Below are positions 58,801 to 64,000 of a DNA stretch of 64,000 bases, piece after piece (the stretch's first letter is position 1; the number at the start of each line of letters is the position of its first letter). The stretch is from an uncultured bacterium (GTDB taxonomy: Bacteria > Verrucomicrobiota > Verrucomicrobiia > Verrucomicrobiales > V1-33). The stretch is from assembly GCA_903954065.1 (NCBI GenBank), contig CAJBME010000177.1:17622-81621 (forward strand), read 5' to 3'. The notes beneath the pieces are model-generated. The model was not told the origin of the DNA. It ran no database searches and worked only from the letters and a program-made list of their open reading frames with translations. Both the position numbers and the translations under genes were made by a program.

Positions 58801-58936
58801 GCTCACGCAGCAGGCGCAGCTCCTGCTCAGTCCCCTCCACCCGTCGACACGCCTTCCGGGCCAACACCATGGCAGCAACTGGCAGCCCCAGCACCAGACC
58901 CGCCAGTATCAGCAATATAAAAATAAATTCTCCCAT
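55880..58936 (-). CDS. DUF2339 family polytopic membrane protein
   Basis: 1018 aa, N-terminal coiled segment, Pro-rich linker, NWEQFMGAKIFAWVGGFALFLGVIFFVKLSIERGWISPELRTALG then >20 TM segments. Confidence 0.92.
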   Translation of the reverse strand: MGEFIFILLILAGLVLGLPVAAMVLARKACRRVEGTEQELRLLREHCGRLQTQLDRLAAPAVVPPVSVASMADVPLPSVIAAQEAKMEIVDDEMLVSQEAPVSDSPEIDHSVVPPPIPVLEPSFSEPAPPALDPVSAPASSPASDPVFRPVLAPGFNWEQFMGAKIFAWVGGFALFLGVIFFVKLSIERGWISPELRTALGFVTGAGLVVGGVVMHRRPRYTTLAQTLCATGSVMLYGVTFAAHSIWRIPPFDQPGASFAMMSLITGVAFLLAVRLPAQVVAVLGLLGGFLTPVLCSSGSDDPLGLFIYIALLDLGVLAVVHKKRWLHLAALAAAGTMVTQLGWMMTFFTASGYAIGAATWVPITVFFGFAVMFSLAAWKSKARESGDDWMVGAALGLCASALGAAFVFLGFETIADRPLLLYAFVLGINAVVLGLVWFHPRVQHAQSLVGAFTFLHLTIWTMSSLRIELLPQALGVYCVTGLLHTGFAVLIERREPTRPPVAGWVPVTGLVLLMMSVLCLDVVPVFIWPVILFLDLVIIGLAVVSGLLLPVMGALVLTLITAGVWLAGGAGEAVFSLTSFLWVVGGSAVVFGVAGVLISRRWPKAPLSVSSLLPVSSAVLPFFLLMLATEQLEIPNPSSVFGLALLLVLFLLGLVRLSGITVLAPVALGCVLALAWTWHERHFEADYPMIPLCWYVGFYALFTGFPFVFREQFAARTRPWIAAAVAGPGAFSLVYRLVGQSWPNELMGLLPAGFAIAPLCGLAFIVKRHGVENPARLKQLAWFGGVTLFFITLIFPIQFEKQWLTLGWALEGAALCWLFRRVPHPGLRGVGAVLLVAAFTRLALNPAVLEYQVRGDIPILNWQLYAYSLSALAMFLAAAWMVPPAHLWNNLNLRGLFASLGVILLFLLLNIEIADAFTLPGQASTLFDGGGDLARDMTLTISWGLFALALLVVGIWKHQPPARYAGIGLLVITLLKLFLHDLSNIDSVYRIGALIGVALIALVVSFLYQRFLGEKKS

Positions 58937-59028
58937 GATGAACGTCAGTATCCCCGGACTCGCTGACTTGAATAATTGATAATCCACGGTGCCCCCATTG
59001 ATTTAACATATAGACTGGAGGTCACCGG

Positions 59029-59964
59029 ATGAACGTCCATCACCTTGAACTCTTCCACCACGTCGCTCGGAACGGCGGGGTCAGCGCCGCCGCACGGGCC
59101 ATGCCCTACGGAATCCAGCAGCCTGCCATCAGCTCGCAGATTCTGCAGCTCGAGGACTCCCTCGGCGTCACGCTTTATCAACGCCGGCCGTTTCAGCTCA
59201 CTCGCGAAGGGCAGGCCCTTCACGATTTTATTGCCCCTTTCTTCGATGGCCTCGCCGAAATGGGAAATCGCCTGCGTGGTGGAACCGAACAACGACTGCG
59301 CATTGCTTCAGTCGAAATCGTACAACGCGATTACCTGCCGGAACTGCTCATGCGCATGCGCCGCCGCAAACAAGGTTTTCACTTCACCCTCGCCCATGGC
59401 CGTCAGCAGGAAATCGAAGACATGCTTACGGCGCAAGAGGTCGATATTGGCCTCAGCACCCTCATGCACAAACCCGCGGCCAACATTGAATCTCGTGAAT
59501 TGTTGCGGCTGCCCATGGTCCTGCTGGTGCCACAACACAGCCAGCTGCACACGGCCGCACAGATCTTCGCGCAGGACCGCATCGACCTACCACTGGTCAG
59601 CCTCGAGGGGAAAGATGCGCTTTCGCGGTCGTTTCAAGCCGCCCTCCGGCAGCGCGGTATCGAGTGGCTGCCGAGCTTAGAAGTAGGCAGCCTCGACCTC
59701 GTCTTGCGTTTTGTTGCGGAGGGTTTTGGAGCGGGTCTAGCCCTGCGCCATCCGCGGGTCGAACTGCCCGCTGGCGTCCGGTCACTGGAGCTCGATGATT
59801 TCCCTCCGCTCAGTTTTGGGGCCATGTGGAACGGCCGGCTTTCACCGCTGGGCGAGGTGTTTCTCGCAGAGGCGGCGACCCTAGCCGGCGAGCTTGCCAC
59901 CAAAATGACGGCCCTACCCCCTCCTGCGTCGACCCACGTGGCTTCCTCCACGCCGACCAACTGA
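59029..59964 (+). CDS. LysR-family transcriptional regulator
   Basis: MNVHHLELFHHVARNGGVSAAARAMPYGIQQPAISSQILQLEDSLGVTLYQRRPFQLTREGQALHDF HTH; LysR_substrate domain. Confidence 0.95.
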   Translation: MNVHHLELFHHVARNGGVSAAARAMPYGIQQPAISSQILQLEDSLGVTLYQRRPFQLTREGQALHDFIAPFFDGLAEMGNRLRGGTEQRLRIASVEIVQRDYLPELLMRMRRRKQGFHFTLAHGRQQEIEDMLTAQEVDIGLSTLMHKPAANIESRELLRLPMVLLVPQHSQLHTAAQIFAQDRIDLPLVSLEGKDALSRSFQAALRQRGIEWLPSLEVGSLDLVLRFVAEGFGAGLALRHPRVELPAGVRSLELDDFPPLSFGAMWNGRLSPLGEVFLAEAATLAGELATKMTALPPPASTHVASSTPTN

Positions 59965-60033
59965 CCCCCTCCGGCGCAGGGAGGCCGCGGGATCGCCGGC
60001 ACGCGCGTCGGCCATTTTCCATTTTCCGATTTT

Positions 60034-62070
60034 TCAGGCCACCACCCCTGTCCGCGGTTGAAACTGCGGATGCTGCGTGATGATGAGGTCAAAATCATCG
60101 CGGCTGGTAGTGGGCAGCGACTCTGGGTAGCGGGCGTGTGACTTTTCCCAGCGGCGCAGCCATTCCGCCCCGAGCAGATCGCGGGTCGAGACCGCGGCCT
60201 GGCTCGGCGTCAAGGCCACGGTCGTTTCCGACTTCACGCCAGTAGGACAACCACGCGCCACATAAAAACCCGCCGCGAGCAATGCCACCCGGACCGCCGT
60301 TGACGTGCTGTACGTAAAAAGCTCGGCCGCCTGATCGCCCAGCACATGGAACAATCCGCGAAAAGCCTCGACGCTCCATTCGTCCGACGCCGTGCGCGCC
60401 GAAAACATATCGTAAAAAATCAAGTCGGGTCGAGCTGGAGCCGTGGCCGCCACCTGCTGGAACTCGCCGGGCACCAGCACCCAACTCAAACCCGGATGCA
60501 CAGGCGACTGCCACTGGCCGGCCGCCAGCAGAGCGGATGGCGCCTGATGATGAAGATAGGGAAAATAACGGCTATGGGCGACCGCCAGCCGAAGCGAATC
60601 AAGGTCGTTTTCAAAGCTGATGATCTGCAGGGGACGCAGCGGGCGGGTGCGGGCTAACTCCTGATAACACTGAATAGCCGCCATGGCGTTGGCGGCCGCA
60701 CCCAGTCCCACATCCCAGATAATCAATGGCTCAACGCTGGTTTCAACCAGGCGCCCAGCCAGGTCCGACTGCCCGACATAGAGGCTCCGCGCCTCCTCAA
60801 TGGGCGGCGTCACCGAATGCATGATCTCACCCGAGGCCCGGTGACGAATACTGGAAAACCCCGCCGCCGCGGTGTGAATCTCGTAGGCCCCGAGAGCCGG
60901 ACGCGACGGCGCCCGAACCGCCGGCGGCCGCACGCTGGGGTGATCAATGTCCTCAACCCCGAGGAGCGGCCGCATGGCCTCGTAAAAGGCCAGAAACCGA
61001 TCATCAAGAATGCTCTGACGGATCTGCCGCATCAAGCGTTGATAAAAATGCAGGTTATGCTGACCCATCAGATACCATCCCAGCGGCTCGTCGGTCTTGG
61101 TCAGGTGGTGCAGGTAAGCCCGGGTATATTTTTGGCAGGTCGGGCATGGGCAGGCCGGATCCGGCGCCTCCTGACTGAATTTATAGACCGAGCGCCTAAA
61201 CTGCAGCAGCCCTCGAGAGGTGAAAATCGACCCGCGCTTGGCCAGCTGCGTTGGAATGATGCAGTCAAACATGTCCACGCCCCGGTGCACGGCTTCAAGA
61301 AGATCAAGCGGCGTACCCACCCCCATCAAATATCGCGGCCGATCCGCCGGCAACAACGACGCCGCATACGCACACACATCTTCGCGTTCGCTCTTGGCCT
61401 CGCCCACAGCCAGCCCACCAATAGCAAAACCATCAAATGGCAGCTCCATCAGCCCCTCCGCACTCTGGCGCCGCAGGTCAGGAAAAAGCGCCCCCTGCAT
61501 GATCGCAAAAAGCGCCGGCAGCGCGTCCCCGCGCGCCTCCAAACTCCGCACCGCCCAGCGCTGGGTGATTTCCAACGCCGCCCGCGCCTGCGCTTCGCTC
61601 GCCGTCGAGGGAATACACTGGTCCAGCACCATCATGATGTCACTGCCAATCGAAAGCTGCGTCTGGATACTCAATTCCGGACTAAGCAAAATGCTGCGAC
61701 CATCCACATAACTCTGAAAAACAGCACCCTGCTCACTCATGGCTCGAGAATGCGGAAGCGAGAAAATTTGATACCCCCCAGAATCAGTCAATACCGACCG
61801 GTCCCACCGCATAAACCCATGAATGCCGCCACTGCGCTCAAAAACCTCAGGCCCAGGCCGCAACAGTAAATGATACGTGTTGGCCAACAAAATCTGCGAA
61901 CCACACGCCTCCAACACTTCCACCGGCTGCGATTTGACCGTCGCCTGCGTGCCCACCGGCATAAAAAGCGGGGTCAATACTTCGTTGTGCAACGTGCGAA
62001 AACGAGCCGCCCGCGCCCGGGAACCGGTCGCAGTCGCTTCAAGCTGGAAATGCAGTCGGGAATGAGACAT
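60034..62070 (-). CDS. tgt: tRNA-guanine transglycosylase fused to MnmC/DUF752-like SAM methyltransferase domain
   Basis: Tgt: SRAARFRTLHNEVLTPLFMPVGTQATVK..LTDSGGYQIFSL..CPCPTCQKYTRAYLHHL; C-terminal: SGEIMHSVTPPIEEARSLYVGQ..IIWDVGLGAAANAMAAI..FYDMFSARTASDEWSVEAFRGLF..AELFTYSTSTAVRVALLAAGFYVARG..TGVKSETTVA. Confidence 0.93.
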   Translation of the reverse strand: MSHSRLHFQLEATATGSRARAARFRTLHNEVLTPLFMPVGTQATVKSQPVEVLEACGSQILLANTYHLLLRPGPEVFERSGGIHGFMRWDRSVLTDSGGYQIFSLPHSRAMSEQGAVFQSYVDGRSILLSPELSIQTQLSIGSDIMMVLDQCIPSTASEAQARAALEITQRWAVRSLEARGDALPALFAIMQGALFPDLRRQSAEGLMELPFDGFAIGGLAVGEAKSEREDVCAYAASLLPADRPRYLMGVGTPLDLLEAVHRGVDMFDCIIPTQLAKRGSIFTSRGLLQFRRSVYKFSQEAPDPACPCPTCQKYTRAYLHHLTKTDEPLGWYLMGQHNLHFYQRLMRQIRQSILDDRFLAFYEAMRPLLGVEDIDHPSVRPPAVRAPSRPALGAYEIHTAAAGFSSIRHRASGEIMHSVTPPIEEARSLYVGQSDLAGRLVETSVEPLIIWDVGLGAAANAMAAIQCYQELARTRPLRPLQIISFENDLDSLRLAVAHSRYFPYLHHQAPSALLAAGQWQSPVHPGLSWVLVPGEFQQVAATAPARPDLIFYDMFSARTASDEWSVEAFRGLFHVLGDQAAELFTYSTSTAVRVALLAAGFYVARGCPTGVKSETTVALTPSQAAVSTRDLLGAEWLRRWEKSHARYPESLPTTSRDDFDLIITQHPQFQPRTGVVA

Positions 62071-62220
62071 GAATCGCCCTCTCAGTAACGCCAAATTTCC
62101 ATCCGTCGAGAGCCGGAGACGGTTTCCCGCAGCCGCACCCGCCGTGCCCCTCCACTGCCCACACGCTGACACCACCGTCGACCCCGTCGTACAGTCAGCG
62201 CCCCAGCCCACCCCAACCCG

Positions 62221-62826
62221 TCAGCGGACTGCAATCAAAGGACGCACCGCCTCCAATAGTTTCGCCAGGCTTTCTTCCTTCGTTTCCTGCTCGGTATCGA
62301 TCCGCAATCCAGTAAACGGCTCATTTGGAACCTCGAAAACAGAATCGCGCCCAGTAAAATGGGCCACTTTTCCCTCGGCCGCTTTTTGATACAGCCCTTT
62401 AGGATCGCGCTGGGTGCACGACTCAAAGGTGGCGTGGACGTACACTTCCAGAAAATCAGCCTCCCCCACGACCTGGCGCGCCAGGCTGCGCAGGCTGCGA
62501 TAAGGACTGATAAACGAACAAATAGTGATCAAGCCACTGTGCACGAAGAGTTTGGCCACCTCAGCGACCCGGCGGATGTTTTCGCGCCGGTCCTCCTCGG
62601 TAAATCCCAGCCCGCTATTCAAACCCGTACGCAGGTTGTCGCCATCCAGCAGCACCGTCGCCCGCCCCTCGGCATGAAGCGCGCGCTCCAGCAAATGCGC
62701 CAACGTGCTTTTGCCCGATCCAGACAATCCGTAGAGCCAGATCACCGCCGCCCGCTGGCCCAAAAGCAATTCTTTCGCCTCGCGACCAAGCTGGCGGTGA
62801 AATTCAGGATGGATGTCGGTACTCAT
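62221..62826 (-). CDS. cysC: Adenylyl-sulfate kinase
   Basis: AAVIWLYGLSGSGKSTLAHLLERAL..VLLDGDNLRTGLNSGLGFTEEDRRENIRRVAEVAKLFVHSGLITICSFISPYR. Confidence 0.97.
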   Translation of the reverse strand: MSTDIHPEFHRQLGREAKELLLGQRAAVIWLYGLSGSGKSTLAHLLERALHAEGRATVLLDGDNLRTGLNSGLGFTEEDRRENIRRVAEVAKLFVHSGLITICSFISPYRSLRSLARQVVGEADFLEVYVHATFESCTQRDPKGLYQKAAEGKVAHFTGRDSVFEVPNEPFTGLRIDTEQETKEESLAKLLEAVRPLIAVR

Positions 62827-63560
62827 ATGTTGGCTCCCATAAACGTATGGATGCCACACTCGGTTTTATCAAATCCTTCCCACCGGCCGGCCCGCTCACC
62901 CTCGCCCGAACCCGCCAGCTTGGTGCACGGCCAACACCCAATGGAATGATAGCCGCGATCATGCAGCGCATTGTACGGGATTCCCTCGCGCTTGATATGA
63001 TCCCAGATCGCCTCGCGACTCCACGTCGCCATCGGGTTAAGCTTCAATAAATGACGCGCCCGAAGCTTATCAAACTCGTACAGCTCCAGCATCTGCGTCG
63101 TAGCCCGGCCGTCCGACTGATTGCGCCGCACCCCGGTTATCCAGACATCCAACCCCGCCAGCTTCTTCTGCAAGGGCAATACCTTGCGCATCGCACAACA
63201 CGTGTCGGGATTCGATCGCCATAACTCCGGCCCATACGTCCCAGCCTGCTCTTCCACCGTCTGCTCCGGATGCATCGCCTCAATCACAATGCCAAAATGC
63301 CGCTCCAGCCGAGACTTCAATTCATACGTCTCCGGAAATAATAACCCCGTGTCCAACGTGAACACAGGAAATCCCAGCCCCAGCTTCACCGCCTGATCAA
63401 TGATAACCAATCCCGACCCCTGAAAACTCGTGCCAATCGCCGCCCGCACCCCAAACTTCTCCCACGTCCACACCAATACATCAGCCAATGACGCCGTCTC
63501 AAAAACAGCCGCCTGCGCACGTACATCCAAATCAGGATGATCAGAAAGAGAAAATGGCAT
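62823..63560 (-). CDS. cysH: Phosphoadenylyl-/adenylyl-sulfate reductase (Fe-S, CC..CxxC type)
   Basis: IGTSFQGSGLVIIDQAVKLGLGFPVFTLDTGLLFPETYEL...NPDTCCAMRKVLPLQKKLAGLDVWITGVRRNQSDGRA...SIGCWPCTKL...ECGIH. Confidence 0.95.
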   Translation of the reverse strand: MPFSLSDHPDLDVRAQAAVFETASLADVLVWTWEKFGVRAAIGTSFQGSGLVIIDQAVKLGLGFPVFTLDTGLLFPETYELKSRLERHFGIVIEAMHPEQTVEEQAGTYGPELWRSNPDTCCAMRKVLPLQKKLAGLDVWITGVRRNQSDGRATTQMLELYEFDKLRARHLLKLNPMATWSREAIWDHIKREGIPYNALHDRGYHSIGCWPCTKLAGSGEGERAGRWEGFDKTECGIHTFMGANI

Positions 63561-63651
63561 GAGAATCACCCAAAAGCCTATGGGAATAGTCGAGAATCTC
63601 CGCGCTGGGCCCGGAAGCAAGAGAAAATGTGGCCCCTCCCACAGATCAATC

Positions 63652-63763
63652 ACCCTCAAAAGAAAACTAAGCCCCCAATCGCCGACATATAGCCACGACC
63701 CAAGCCCCAAGCCCCAAGCCCCAACGGGGCGCCATGCGAAAGCTCAGGGCATCGCCCTGGGAA
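63652..63763 (-). repeat. Dispersed repeat family R1, copy B (upstream of cysH)
   Basis: Minus strand TTCCCAGGGCGATGCCCTGAGCTTTCGCATGGCGCCCCGTTGGGGCTTGGGGCTTGGGGCTTGGGTCGTGGC...GGGGGCTTAGTTTTCTTTTGAGGGT; matches 46048-46155. Confidence 0.85.
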
Positions 63764-63838
63764 TGTTTCGCAAAAAAGTGCCAAGCCCTCGTCGAGAAGT
63801 GAACTGACCTGCGTAGTCGTTTCGTATTCGGATCTTTT

Positions 63839-63998
63839 GTAGCCGTGGGTCGCTGACCCCGGTCGCGGCGCCGAACGCCTCTCCGAACGTCTTTTTGGCA
63901 TGGGGCCGGATGCGAAGAAGCGGTTTCGGAGCCATTGTCTTGAGGGATGTGGCCCGAAGGCCAAGTGTGGAAACCGGGGCCAGCGGACCCGGCTACAG
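63839..63998. repeat. ~160-nt element with imperfect terminal inverted repeats
   Basis: Left end TGTAGCCGTGGGTCGCTGACCCCGGTC; reverse complement of right end CTGTAGCCGGGTCCGCTGGCCCCGGTTT. Confidence 0.7.
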
Positions 63999-64000
63999 TC

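Noticed and set aside
60817-61869. 350-aa plus-strand ORF
   Set aside because: Antisense to the Tgt-methyltransferase gene; Arg/His-rich, no known motif.

Overview
High-GC chromosomal window, probably from a Verrucomicrobiota/PVC-type bacterium. That placement is inferred from family content (CotH/lamin-tail protein, paired sulfatases, large secreted repeat protein) and was not tested. Most of the window is conserved core genes: rpmJ-rpsM-rpsK, tRNA-Pro(GGG), a PhoR/PhoB pair with a PhoD-type phosphatase, korB, rlmD, lysA, clpP, tig, dprA, cysD, cysC, cysH and tgt. The points I consider most worth a second look are: (1) an eight-gene translationally coupled operon (19764-26797) with an FAD oxidoreductase, DUF1365, a CFA synthase, DUF1475, DUF2062, DUF1295, a second CFA/coclaurine-N-methyltransferase-like enzyme and a lipoprotein esterase, preceded by a lipocalin, which looks like a lipid-modification system of unassigned chemistry; (2) a Tgt enzyme fused to an MnmC/DUF752-like methyltransferase domain; (3) a Fic gene cut off after about 65 codons next to a compositionally different glycosyltransferase, with TATTAAAGA half-sites upstream; (4) dispersed non-coding repeats, one family placed in the same orientation upstream of lysA and cysH, another flanking the CIA30-FAS1 gene and supplying the FocA C-terminus; (5) a secreted protein with three repeats of exactly 663 nt. 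No CRISPR array, prophage, rRNA or intact transposase was seen. All family calls are by eye from the translations; no database search was run.
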